Assembly: GCA_031553535.1 (NCBI GenBank)
Contig: JAVBLM010000019.1
Span: forward strand, 273,627 to 337,626
DNA: 64,000 bases
DNA from: JAIROC01 sp031553535
Lineage (GTDB): Bacteria; Bacteroidota; Bacteroidia; Bacteroidales; WCHB1-69
Reading direction: 5' to 3'
Below are positions 17,424 through 25,531 of this stretch, in pieces. The position numbers and the translations under genes are program-made. The first letter of the stretch is position 1. The number at the start of each line of letters is the position of its first letter. The notes beneath the pieces were generated by a model. It was not told the DNA's origin and ran no database searches. It saw nothing but the letters and a program-made list of their open reading frames with translations.

Positions 17424-17444
17424 AATATTATAGCAAATATGCTA

Positions 17445-18014
17445 TTAATCTTCTTTTGCTACTTCTTCCACGTTACGTGAAGACAATATCGTAACAATAA
17501 CTTTCGAAGGATTTTCAATAATAGAAATACTATCTAACTTAATATCTTCTATCTTAACTGAATCCAATATATCTAATCCGCTAATATCAACTGTAATATT
17601 TTCAGGAATATTTTCTAATAAGCCTTTTACCTTCAATTTACGTACACGTTTTGACAATCTTCCCCCACGGATTACTCCGGGAGAATTTCCGGTAATACGT
17701 AAAGGTATATCAATCGTAATTGGTTTACCTTGCACTACCTCCAGAAAATCCACGTGTAATAAGTTTTCTGTTACGGGATGAAATTGTGCTTCCTGAATGA
17801 TTGCTTTATGGTTTTGACCGTCTATATCCAACTCTACATAATGGACTTCCGGCGTATATATTAAATGATTGAAGGATTTTTCTTCTATCAATAATGGAAG
17901 TTGTTTTTCTCCTCCATATAACACACATGGTATAAAACCATTATTACGTTGCTCTTTTGCATCTTTTTTCCCTACGTTCTTTCTTAAAGAACCGCTCATA
18001 GATACTGATTTCAT
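17445..18014 (-). CDS. rplY: 50S ribosomal protein L25/general stress protein Ctc
   Basis: 189 residues, the long (Ctc-type) form with an N-terminal 5S-rRNA-binding domain (about 1-95) and a C-terminal beta domain (about 96-180). The start S-G-S-L-R-K-N-V-G-K-K-D-A-K and the I-P-C-V-L-Y-G-G segment near 30 are family marks. H-V-D-F-L-E-V near 89 closes the first domain. It is a ribosomal protein that binds 5S rRNA. In this order pth often follows rplY in related genomes; here it does not. Confidence 0.94.
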   Translation of the reverse strand: MKSVSMSGSLRKNVGKKDAKEQRNNGFIPCVLYGGEKQLPLLIEEKSFNHLIYTPEVHYVELDIDGQNHKAIIQEAQFHPVTENLLHVDFLEVVQGKPITIDIPLRITGNSPGVIRGGRLSKRVRKLKVKGLLENIPENITVDISGLDILDSVKIEDIKLDSISIIENPSKVIVTILSSRNVEEVAKED

Positions 18015-18060
18015 TGTCTATTTATTTTAATGATTAAAAAATGATTTATAAAAATATGTG

Positions 18061-18068
18061 CAAAAGTA
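18061..18068 (-). promoter_or_regulatory. -7 box TACTTTTG for rplY
   Basis: On the minus strand TACTTTTG followed by C lies 46 bp before the rplY start. Confidence 0.6.
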
Positions 18069-18251
18069 CAATTTTTTCCGATATATATTGAACAAGTTTA
18101 TATTTATTTGATCAAACATATTAATAAACAAAATCTTATAAACTATCATTCAAAAGATAAGACTAAAAAAGAATAATCCGAGTATTATTTATGAACGGAA
18201 AATAGTCTATAGATTTTCGATATTTAAGTCCTTCCGTCTTGAAAAATCAGT

Positions 18252-18259
18252 TATTTTTG
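18252..18259 (+). promoter_or_regulatory. -7 box TATTTTTG for lpxD
   Basis: TATTTTTG followed by C lies 35 bp before the lpxD start. Confidence 0.6.
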
Positions 18260-18294
18260 CGGTAAAATTATAATCCTAACCAATAAATCATAAT

Positions 18295-19332
18295 ATGACA
18301 TTTACAGTTAAAGAAATCGCCGATGTTATCGGAGGAACCGTAGAAGGAAACCCCAATGCTGTCATTACCAAATTTTCAAAAATCGAAGAAGGAGAAGAAG
18401 GTGGTTTATCTTTTCTGGCAAATACAAAATATACACCATATATCTATACAACACAGGCTACTGCTGTATTGGTCAGCAATGATTTTGTTCCGACCCGCTC
18501 TGTTAATACTACACTTATCCGGACGGAAGAACCTTATGTAGCGTTCGCCAAGTTGATGGCATTTTACCATCAAAAGAAAAGCAAGGTAGGGATTTCAAAG
18601 CATGCGGCTATTGCCGAAGGTGTGGTAATGGGAAAAGACGTATATATCGGAGATTTTGTTTCCATTGCAGAAGGAGTAATATTAGGAAACGGGGTAAAAA
18701 TATATCCTCATTGTTATATTGGGGAAGGAGTAACGATTGGAAACAACACCATATTGAATCCCGGGGTAAAGATTCATCAGGGATGCATCATCGGAAATAA
18801 TTGCACATTCCATGCGGGAGCTATTATTGGTGCCGATGGATTCGGTTTCGCTCCTCAAAAAGATAACCAGTATGTAAAAATACCTCAGCTTGGAAACGTC
18901 GTTATTGAAGACAATGTAGATATCGGAGCTCAAACTTGCGTAGATCGTTCAACCTTAGGTTCTACTATCATACGTAAAGGTGTAAAACTATGCAATTTCA
19001 TCCAGATAGCCCACAACTGTGAAATCGGGGAAAATACAGTCATGGCTGCACAATGCGGGGTATCGGGTTCTACAAAAATCGGGAAAAATTGCGTGTTCGG
19101 GGGGCAAGTTGGTGTGAACTGGCACCTTACAATAGGAGACAACGTACAGGTAGGAGCTCAAAGTGCCATTAGTAATAATGTAAAAGAGAATGCTGTTCTG
19201 CTGGGAACACCTGCCTTTAATGCATCCGATTGTATCAAATCATATGCTATCTTCAAGTTTTTACCCAATTACGTAACACGCATCGAAGAATTGGAAAAAT
19301 CCGTAAAGCAGTTGGACAAATCAAAGAAATAA
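18295..19332 (+). CDS. lpxD: UDP-3-O-acylglucosamine N-acyltransferase
   Basis: 345 residues. LpxD adds the second acyl chain in lipid A synthesis in the cytoplasm. An N-terminal uridine-binding domain (about 1-95) is followed by a left-handed beta-helix of hexapeptide repeats (about 100-300, for example I-G-E-G-V-T-I-G-N-N-T) and a C-terminal helix. The catalytic region I-Q-I-A-H-N-C-E-I-G and the H-A-G-A-I-I-G-A-D-G-F-G-F segment are present. It is not next to lpxC/fabZ or lpxA, unlike the usual cluster. The cupin gene follows after 16 bp. Confidence 0.93.
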   Translation: MTFTVKEIADVIGGTVEGNPNAVITKFSKIEEGEEGGLSFLANTKYTPYIYTTQATAVLVSNDFVPTRSVNTTLIRTEEPYVAFAKLMAFYHQKKSKVGISKHAAIAEGVVMGKDVYIGDFVSIAEGVILGNGVKIYPHCYIGEGVTIGNNTILNPGVKIHQGCIIGNNCTFHAGAIIGADGFGFAPQKDNQYVKIPQLGNVVIEDNVDIGAQTCVDRSTLGSTIIRKGVKLCNFIQIAHNCEIGENTVMAAQCGVSGSTKIGKNCVFGGQVGVNWHLTIGDNVQVGAQSAISNNVKENAVLLGTPAFNASDCIKSYAIFKFLPNYVTRIEELEKSVKQLDKSKK

Positions 19333-19348
19333 AGTTTCTGTAACAAGA

Positions 19349-19675
19349 ATGGAAAATATATTTGATCTGAAGGACATTAATTTTTCAATAAATGAAGAAG
19401 TTAGTGAAGTATTAGCATCATCAAAAAATATCCGGATAGAAAGAATTGTTTCTTTTGGGCAAACAACAGACAAAGATTACTGGTACGACCAACCTCAACA
19501 TGAATTTGTAATCGTATTACAAGGCGAAGCCCGGATATTATTTGATAACAATAAGGAAGAGCATCTTACCAAAGGAGATTATTTGAATATTCCCTCCCAT
19601 GTGCGTCATCGCGTAAGTTATACTTCTACCGATCCCGCTTGCATTTGGCTTGCCGTATTCTTCGACAAAAATTAA
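19349..19675 (+). CDS. Small cupin-fold protein
   Basis: 108 residues, a single cupin barrel. The first motif is seen as H-E-F-V-I-V-L-Q-G-E-A-R-I-L-F, and the second as G-D-Y-L-N-I-P-S-H-V-R-H-R-V. His and Glu positions for a metal are partly kept. No signal peptide is present. It lies between lpxD (16 bp) and the aminotransferase (5 bp), so the three are probably one transcript. Its substrate is unknown. Confidence 0.82.
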   Translation: MENIFDLKDINFSINEEVSEVLASSKNIRIERIVSFGQTTDKDYWYDQPQHEFVIVLQGEARILFDNNKEEHLTKGDYLNIPSHVRHRVSYTSTDPACIWLAVFFDKN

Positions 19676-19680
19676 TTAAA

Positions 19681-20871
19681 ATGAATTTTAGACAATTATT
19701 CTATGAGCATGTTGCTCAGACATCATCCGAACCTCTCGCAATCGAAATAGAAAAGGCAGAGGGAATCAATCTATATTCTCCCGACGGAAAATCGTATATG
19801 GATCTTATTTCAGGCATCTCTGTTAGCAATGTCGGCCATTGTCATCCGGAAGTGGTAAAGGCGATACAGGATCAGGCCGGAAAATACATGCATTTGTTAG
19901 TATATGGAGAAATGATACAAAGCCCACAGGTTTTACTCGCACAACGTCTGGCAAGTGTTCTCCCGCCATCTTTGAGCTGCACTTATTTTGTCAACTCAGG
20001 AGCCGAAGCAATAGAAGGAGCGATAAAATTGGCAAAACGTTTTACAGGTCGAACGGAACTTATTTCCTGTTTCAATGCCTATCACGGTAGTACCAATGGA
20101 GCGATGAGCATTATGGGAAATGATAATTTCACACGGGCTTTCCGGCCGTTGATCCCTGATTGTAACCGCATCCGGTTCGGACAGGCTGAAGACCTTGCAC
20201 AAATAACCAATTCTACCGCAGCTTTCATCGTAGAGGTTGTCCAAGGAGAAGCCGGGATTCGATTTGCGGATAAAACTTACTGGGAAAAAGTACGGGAACG
20301 TTGTGATCAAACAGGGACATTACTTGTTTTCGATGAAATACAAACAGGATTCGGCCGGACCGGATCATTATTTGCATTTGAACAAACGGGAATAACTCCC
20401 GACATCTTAACCCTTGCCAAAGGAATGGGAGGCGGAATGCCGATAGGTGCATTCATTTCGTCAAAAAAGATTATGCATTCGTTAACTTACAATCCCACCT
20501 TGGGACATATGACTACCTTTGGCGGGCATCCTGTCTGTTGTGCCGCCGCACTTGCATCCCTTGACATTATCGAAAGAGAAAAGTTATATAAAACCGTTGA
20601 TAAAAAAGCAACCCTATTTAAATCCTTACTGAAAAAATTACCTTTGGTAAAAGAAATCAGGCAACAAGGTTTAATGATGGCTATAGAATTCGGCAACCGG
20701 GAACTTAATTTTAAAATCATTCACCAGTGTCTGGAAAAAGGAATTCTTACGGATTGGTTTCTGTTTTGTGATACTGCGATGCGGATTGCTCCCCCGTTAA
20801 TTATATCTGAAGAGGAAATCGAAAAAGCATGCAACAGCATCTCTGATATAATAATGAGCATGTATGAATGA
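19681..20871 (+). CDS. Class III PLP-dependent aminotransferase (ornithine/acetylornithine type)
   Basis: 396 residues from the ATG at 19681 (MNFRQLFYEHVAQ), 5 bp after the cupin stop. A longer frame from 19639 overlaps the cupin and adds 14 unrelated residues. The fold-type I class III pattern is clear: S-G-A-E-A-I-E-G-A-I-K near residue 104, then Y-H-G-S-T-N-G near 132. V-F-D-E-I-Q-T-G-F-G-R-T-G is near 217, and L-A-K-G-M-G-G-G-M-P-I-G-A contains the PLP lysine. It could be ArgD-like, ornithine or another omega-aminotransferase; there are no arginine genes beside it to decide. I therefore give no symbol. Confidence 0.88.
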   Translation: MNFRQLFYEHVAQTSSEPLAIEIEKAEGINLYSPDGKSYMDLISGISVSNVGHCHPEVVKAIQDQAGKYMHLLVYGEMIQSPQVLLAQRLASVLPPSLSCTYFVNSGAEAIEGAIKLAKRFTGRTELISCFNAYHGSTNGAMSIMGNDNFTRAFRPLIPDCNRIRFGQAEDLAQITNSTAAFIVEVVQGEAGIRFADKTYWEKVRERCDQTGTLLVFDEIQTGFGRTGSLFAFEQTGITPDILTLAKGMGGGMPIGAFISSKKIMHSLTYNPTLGHMTTFGGHPVCCAAALASLDIIEREKLYKTVDKKATLFKSLLKKLPLVKEIRQQGLMMAIEFGNRELNFKIIHQCLEKGILTDWFLFCDTAMRIAPPLIISEEEIEKACNSISDIIMSMYE

Positions 20872-20902
20872 ATGGGATAACCTTTGTATCACGGCTTACA
20901 AT

Positions 20903-20910
20903 TATCTTTG
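20903..20910 (+). promoter_or_regulatory. -7 box TATCTTTG for ackA
   Basis: TATCTTTG followed by G, 104 bp before the ackA start. Confidence 0.5.
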
Positions 20911-21013
20911 GAAATTCATAAAAAATTATCTTTCTTGTATTCAAAAAAATGATAATTTCGTATCTATTTTTAAGTAACATAATCAAACAATAAATCTAGA
21001 ATAATAAAAAAGC

Positions 21014-22213
21014 ATGAAAGTATTAGTTTTAAATTGTGGAAGTTCTTCCATTAAATATCAACTTATTGATATGAGTAATAATGCCGATGTTATGGCAAAA
21101 GGATTGATAGAGCGTATTGGTCTGGATATGGGAGAATTTACTCATCGTCCGAAAGATAAAGAAAAATATTATACACAGGTTCCTATTTCTAACCATGAAG
21201 AAGGGATTAACCTAATGCTTAAAATGCTTGTTGATAAAGAATATGGAGTATTATCCAACATTAACGAAATAGGTGCTTGCGGACACCGTGTTGCCCATGG
21301 GGGAGAATACTTTTCTCAAAGTACAATCATCGGAGAACAGGAACTGGAATGGATTGAAAAACTGTGTGTAATTGCACCCCTTCACAATCCGGGCAGCCTG
21401 ATGGGATTGCATGTAATGAAACGCTTACTCCCCAATATAAAACAAGTTGGAGTCTTTGATACTTCTTTCCACCAGACAATGCCTCCGAAAGCGTATTTGT
21501 ATGCAATTCCTTACGAATATTATACAAACCAGAAAATTCGTCGTTACGGATTCCATGGAACGAGCCATAAATATGTTGCGCCCAAAGCTGCCACAATGTT
21601 AGGAGAAGACTGGAAGAATAAAAAAATCATTGTATGCCACTTGGGGAACGGAGCTTCCGTATGTGCTGTAGACCATGGAAAATCGGTAGATACCTCTATG
21701 GGATTCACTCCTGTTGAAGGCCTGATTATGGGTACCCGTACCGGCGATTTGGATTTAGGCGTTCTGATATATATTGCCGAAAATGAGAAACTGGATTATA
21801 AGGCAATGAATGATTTTGTAAATAAAAAATCCGGATTACAGGGAATCTCCGGTGGAAAATCAGACATGAGGGATATCCGTGCAGGAAAAGATTCCGGAGA
21901 TGAACGTTGTAAACATGCTTTTGATATGTTTGCATACCGGGTAAAAAAATATATCGGAGCATATGCCGCAGCCATGAATGGTGTTGATATTATTGCCATG
22001 ACAGGTGGAATCGGAGAAAATGCATGGTTTATGCGGGAAGCTATCCTTGAAGGCATGGAGTTCTTCGGCATAGAACTGGATAAAGAAGCCAACGAGAAAT
22101 TTGCCGGATCGGACGGATTAATTTCAAAGCCCTCAGGCAAGGTAAAGGTGCTATCCGTTACAACAAATGAAGAACTTGTAATCGCACAAGATACATATAA
22201 TCTGGTGAAATAA
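21014..22213 (+). CDS. ackA: Acetate kinase
   Basis: 399 residues, the usual length. AckA converts acetyl phosphate and ADP to acetate and ATP, a main energy step in fermenting Bacteroidales. The first phosphate motif is N-C-G-S-S-S-I-K-Y, then G-H-R-V-A-H-G-G near residue 90 and F-D-T-S-F-H near 148. The catalytic R-Y-G-F-H-G-T-S-H is near 177, C-H-L-G-N-G-A-S near 208, and G-G-I-G-E-N-A near 330. The partner gene pta, usually adjacent, is not in the window on either side. A terminator follows. Confidence 0.96.
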   Translation: MKVLVLNCGSSSIKYQLIDMSNNADVMAKGLIERIGLDMGEFTHRPKDKEKYYTQVPISNHEEGINLMLKMLVDKEYGVLSNINEIGACGHRVAHGGEYFSQSTIIGEQELEWIEKLCVIAPLHNPGSLMGLHVMKRLLPNIKQVGVFDTSFHQTMPPKAYLYAIPYEYYTNQKIRRYGFHGTSHKYVAPKAATMLGEDWKNKKIIVCHLGNGASVCAVDHGKSVDTSMGFTPVEGLIMGTRTGDLDLGVLIYIAENEKLDYKAMNDFVNKKSGLQGISGGKSDMRDIRAGKDSGDERCKHAFDMFAYRVKKYIGAYAAAMNGVDIIAMTGGIGENAWFMREAILEGMEFFGIELDKEANEKFAGSDGLISKPSGKVKVLSVTTNEELVIAQDTYNLVK

Positions 22214-22232
22214 GAGGAATAAACACATACCA

Positions 22233-22262
22233 GAAAAGGAGCCGGGAAATTGGCTCCTTTTC
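22233..22262 (+). terminator. Intrinsic terminator of ackA
   Basis: GAAAAGGAGCC pairs perfectly with GGCTCCTTTTC around an 8-nt loop, followed by a T-rich stretch. It lies 20 bp after the stop. Confidence 0.85.
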
Positions 22263-22489
22263 TATTTTTAGTTCTTCACTTTTGCTGAAGACTCCCCCAC
22301 CCTGCTAATGTTCCGGCCGGCATGATGATATTTCGTTTTCTGCATCTTGCATATTATATGTTACTTTTTCTTCGTAATTGGCTATCGCCGAATTCGGTCT
22401 GGCACTGGAAATGCTCCCTGTTGCGAAGCTGGTTAAAGTCAATCCTTTTAATTTTCATGTCATTTTGTTTTATATTACTGTTTTGCAAG

Positions 22490-22759
22490 AAGATGCCGGA
22501 CTTTTTTGAAACTTTCATACAAGAATGCGGAGGATTTTCAGACTTTCCCGAAAGCTTCAAAGCAAATAGTGAGAAGCTTTCAACCTTTGCTGAAAGCTCA
22601 AAAGTAAATAGTGAGAAGCTTTCAACCTTCGCTGAAAGTTCCAAAGTAAATGGTTAGAGACTTTCAACCTTTGCTGAAAGTTCCAAACGAAATGGGAAAA
22701 TGCTTTCAGGCTTTCTTGAAACCTTCAAACGAAAATGTAAAATGTTTTTAGGAAATACC
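22490..22759. repeat. Six-unit 42-bp tandem array with conserved hairpins
   Basis: Units begin at 22508, 22550, 22592, 22634, 22676 and 22718, exactly 42 bp apart with no indel. The central units contain GAAAGCT/AGCTTTC arms. Adjacent units form a hairpin with a 10-nt loop (AACCTTTGCT or a close variant). Where one arm changes to GAAAGT the matching arm becomes ACTTTC, so pairing is kept. The outer units are more diverged. Because 42 is a multiple of three, both strands show open frames with 14-residue repeats (for example 22322-22657 plus, 22354-22644 minus); these look like by-products. There are no spacers, so it is not CRISPR. Confidence 0.85.
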
Positions 22760-23233
22760 GGATGAATAAAAATCTTTAAAAAGGTTCTTCCCTGTAAGGA
22801 ATTACCGGAGGTTGCGATTTGTATTACAAGAAATAAAACCCGAAAAAAATGATAAAATAACAAGCATAGGATATAATATAAATAAAATTGATGGGAGAGG
22901 ATTAGCTCCGCTTTTATTTGAATTGCCAAATACAAAGATATTAGTCCGTATAACGTTTGTGACAGATTATTCCGGAATAAATAAGATAACAGATTTTTTA
23001 AAAATGCTTTCCTTGAAATAGAATGCAAAGGGTCATTTAAAATCTATTTACGGAATTATAAATTAATAAACCATTATCAATCGTACTCATTGTTACAAGA
23101 TGAATGTTTTTTAGACGCAATTGCATTGTAAAAGACAAAGAAATAGAAAAGAGTGATAAACGACCTCCGCAGGTGATTGAGAGATTCGTAATTAGACCTT
23201 TGTCATTTTGTTTTATCTCTCAGTGAATAGAAG
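22760..23233. other. Intergenic region with possible gene remnant
   Basis: A plus-strand open stretch at 22812-23021 encodes a piece with K-I-D-G-R-G-L-A-P-L-L and T-K-I-L-V-R-I-T-F-V-T-D-Y. It has a protein-like composition, but there is no ribosome site, no good start and no family I recognise. It may be the 3' end of a lost gene. The remaining sequence up to the AraC stop holds nothing I can name. Confidence 0.3.
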
Positions 23234-24142
23234 TTATTGATTCCTCAATTCTTTCTTATATTCAATCGGCGAAACTCCCGTATTTTTCTTAAAAAACTTG
23301 CTGAATGAGGCTTGGTCGGAGAAATATAACTTATCGGCAATCTGTTGAATATTAATTTGTTGGTTCCGAAGCATTATTTTGGCTTCCATCAGAATAATAT
23401 CACTGATGACTTTGATAGTTGTTTTTCCCGTAACTTGCTTAACTACTCGTGAAAGATAAATAGGCGAAATATTCAATTTGTCAGCATAGAACGCAACTTC
23501 ATGTTCTTCCAAACCGTATTTGAATAATAAATCAAAAAAACGAACGGCAATTTGCTCGTAGGTATTGGGCTGTTTGGCAATTCCTGTATTATCATTCTGA
23601 ATCAATGAATTCCAAATTTCCAATACGAGATTGCCTAAATCATTTTTTATAATTTTAGCTTGATAAAAATGATCTTTTCGCAAAATGTCTTCCTTTAATT
23701 TTTCGATGTTTTTTATCAACCTGTCAAAGTCTATTCCTTTCCATTCGATGGGGTTAGGTTTTCCTATCTGGGTTATATCCAAAGGTGGTTTTTCGTCATC
23801 GGTAGAAGCTTTAAAAAAGTCATGTTCCGCAATAATATGAAATCCCTGAAAATCTTCCGAAGAAGAAACATTGTTGACAAGATGTTTTTCTATCAAGGTA
23901 AATAACGTATTTTTCTTAATGATATATGGCTTGTAATCAATGGTAATGTGAAATTCACCGGCAGTAACCAACAGAATCGTAAACGCGTTTAATCGCATCG
24001 GAGCCACCAAATGATTTTCGTCCGTTGTGGACAAATGACCAAGATTTACGACCACGAGTTTGTCCTCATAGTTAATCGCGTCTGCAAATTGTATTTCTTC
24101 TATAAAATCTGTCAGTTCTTTGAATTGGGGATTTGTTTCCAT
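23234..24142 (-). CDS. AraC family transcriptional regulator
   Basis: 302 residues. The N-terminal half is a cupin-like sensor (about 20-120). The C-terminal 100 residues contain two helix-turn-helix units: the second reads I-Q-Q-I-A-D-K-L-Y-F-S-D-Q-A-S-F-S-K-F-F-K-K and ends in G-V-S-P-I-E-Y-K, the AraC signature. It is divergent from the RND efflux operon with a 233-bp shared region, so it is likely to control that operon; the inducer is unknown. Its own promoter is very close to the start. Confidence 0.9.
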   Translation of the reverse strand: METNPQFKELTDFIEEIQFADAINYEDKLVVVNLGHLSTTDENHLVAPMRLNAFTILLVTAGEFHITIDYKPYIIKKNTLFTLIEKHLVNNVSSSEDFQGFHIIAEHDFFKASTDDEKPPLDITQIGKPNPIEWKGIDFDRLIKNIEKLKEDILRKDHFYQAKIIKNDLGNLVLEIWNSLIQNDNTGIAKQPNTYEQIAVRFFDLLFKYGLEEHEVAFYADKLNISPIYLSRVVKQVTGKTTIKVISDIILMEAKIMLRNQQINIQQIADKLYFSDQASFSKFFKKNTGVSPIEYKKELRNQ

Positions 24143-24164
24143 GATTATTTGATTATTTCACTTG

Positions 24165-24172
24165 CAAAGATA
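24165..24172 (-). promoter_or_regulatory. -7 box TATCTTTG for the AraC gene
   Basis: On the minus strand TATCTTTG followed by C lies 22 bp before the start. I found no matching box for the divergent efflux operon, which may therefore need an activator. Confidence 0.55.
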
Positions 24173-24375
24173 CCAAAAGTAAATTGATGAGTTTTAAAAT
24201 TGACAAATAAATTTATCGCTTTCGTTGAAAAAATCACCCTGTTCGTAGATAAAGTAAAAAATGGACAAACATTGGTTAAATTGAAGCATATTGATTTTGG
24301 CACTTTTGTAGGATTTTTGTATTCGACAATTTATAGTCAAACTAATTTTTCAATGAACACAAAAAGAGAAAAACA

Positions 24376-25482
24376 ATGAGTAAACAAATAATCAGTCATT
24401 CGATAGGAATTCTTGTGTTGGGAATCATTTTCATGTCATGCAGTCAGCAAAATATGATGCAACAATCTCAGAGTGAATACAAACTAATGGAAATAGGATT
24501 GACCGATAAAACACTTTCCTCCAATTATTCGGCGTCCATCAAAGGCAGGCAAGACATAGAAATCCGTCCGCAAATTTCCGGACTTATTACGGATATATTG
24601 GTAACGGAAGGCGAAACTGTCCGCAAAGGACAAACCTTGTTCATTATCGACCAGGTAGCATACAAAGCATCTTTGAAAACAGCAAAAGCCAACGTAGAAG
24701 CTGCCAAAGCAACTGTCGAAACCGAAAAGCTGACCGTTGCCAGCAAAGAAGAATTATATGCACAAGATGTGATATCGCTTCACGATTTGCAGACCTCCCG
24801 TAATTCGCTCAAGAGCGCCGAAGCACAGCTTGCACAGGCAAAAGCACAGGAAATAAATGCTCATAATGATTTATCGTATACTACAATAAAAAGCCCGGTG
24901 GATGGCGTTGTCGGGACATTGCCTTATCGTGTGGGATCGCTTGTAAATTCTTCTATTACAACTCCACTCACTACTGTTTCCGATAATTCTGAGATGCACG
25001 TTTATTTCTCCATGACTGAAAATCATGTTCTATCGCTCACGCGTCAATACGGTTCATTAGCGAAAGCGGTTGTATCTATGCCGGAAGTAGAACTAAAATT
25101 GAGCGATGGAAGCATATATGAAACCAAAGGTCGTATAGAAACCATCAGCGGCATTATCGACAAAACAACCGGTGCAATTAGCGTACGGGCAACATTTCTC
25201 AATGAAAACGGTATTTTGTTAAGCGGCGGTGCCGGTAGTGTGATTTTTCCTTACGAAATGAAAAATGTTATCGTAATTCCACAGGCTGCCACGTATGAAT
25301 TGCAAGATAAAATATTTATATACAAAGTTATTGAAGGCATTGCAGAATCAACAGAAATCAAAACTTTCCAGATAAACGATGGCATGACTTACATTGTGGA
25401 ATCCGGCCTTTCAATAGGAGATGTTATTGTTGCTGAAGGAGCTGGATTAATGTGTAATGGGACAATTGTCCAAACAAAATAA
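24376..25482 (+). CDS. RND efflux periplasmic adaptor lipoprotein (AcrA/MexA type)
   Basis: 368 residues. The N-terminus has a lipoprotein signal with the cysteine at S-C-S-Q (about residue 22). The membrane-fusion layout is visible. A lipoyl half-motif D-I-E-I-R-P-Q-I-S-G with V-T-E-G-E-T-V-R-K-G-Q-T-L-F lies at about 60-95, and a helical hairpin rich in alanine and lysine at about 100-160. The second lipoyl half is I-K-S-P-V-D-G-V-V-G, followed by beta-barrel and membrane-proximal domains. It bridges the inner-membrane pump and the outer-membrane channel. It is the first gene of the efflux operon. Confidence 0.93.
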   Translation: MSKQIISHSIGILVLGIIFMSCSQQNMMQQSQSEYKLMEIGLTDKTLSSNYSASIKGRQDIEIRPQISGLITDILVTEGETVRKGQTLFIIDQVAYKASLKTAKANVEAAKATVETEKLTVASKEELYAQDVISLHDLQTSRNSLKSAEAQLAQAKAQEINAHNDLSYTTIKSPVDGVVGTLPYRVGSLVNSSITTPLTTVSDNSEMHVYFSMTENHVLSLTRQYGSLAKAVVSMPEVELKLSDGSIYETKGRIETISGIIDKTTGAISVRATFLNENGILLSGGAGSVIFPYEMKNVIVIPQAATYELQDKIFIYKVIEGIAESTEIKTFQINDGMTYIVESGLSIGDVIVAEGAGLMCNGTIVQTK

Positions 25483-25531
25483 ATCATAAACCTTCACAGT
25501 TTGATAAATCTTAATTTTTAAATCAAAAAGT

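Noticed and set aside
22322..22657. A 111-residue plus-strand frame over the 42-bp array
   Set aside because: It stays open only because 42 is a multiple of three. Both minus-strand counterparts (22354-22644, 22654-23028) are open for the same reason, and base changes follow hairpin pairing, not codons.
22490..22759. CRISPR array
   Set aside because: Units are contiguous with no unique spacers, and no cas genes are in the window.
23179..23221. Terminator after the AraC gene (GAGAGAT/ATCTCTC)
   Set aside because: The loop is about 29 nt and no T-run follows on the minus strand.
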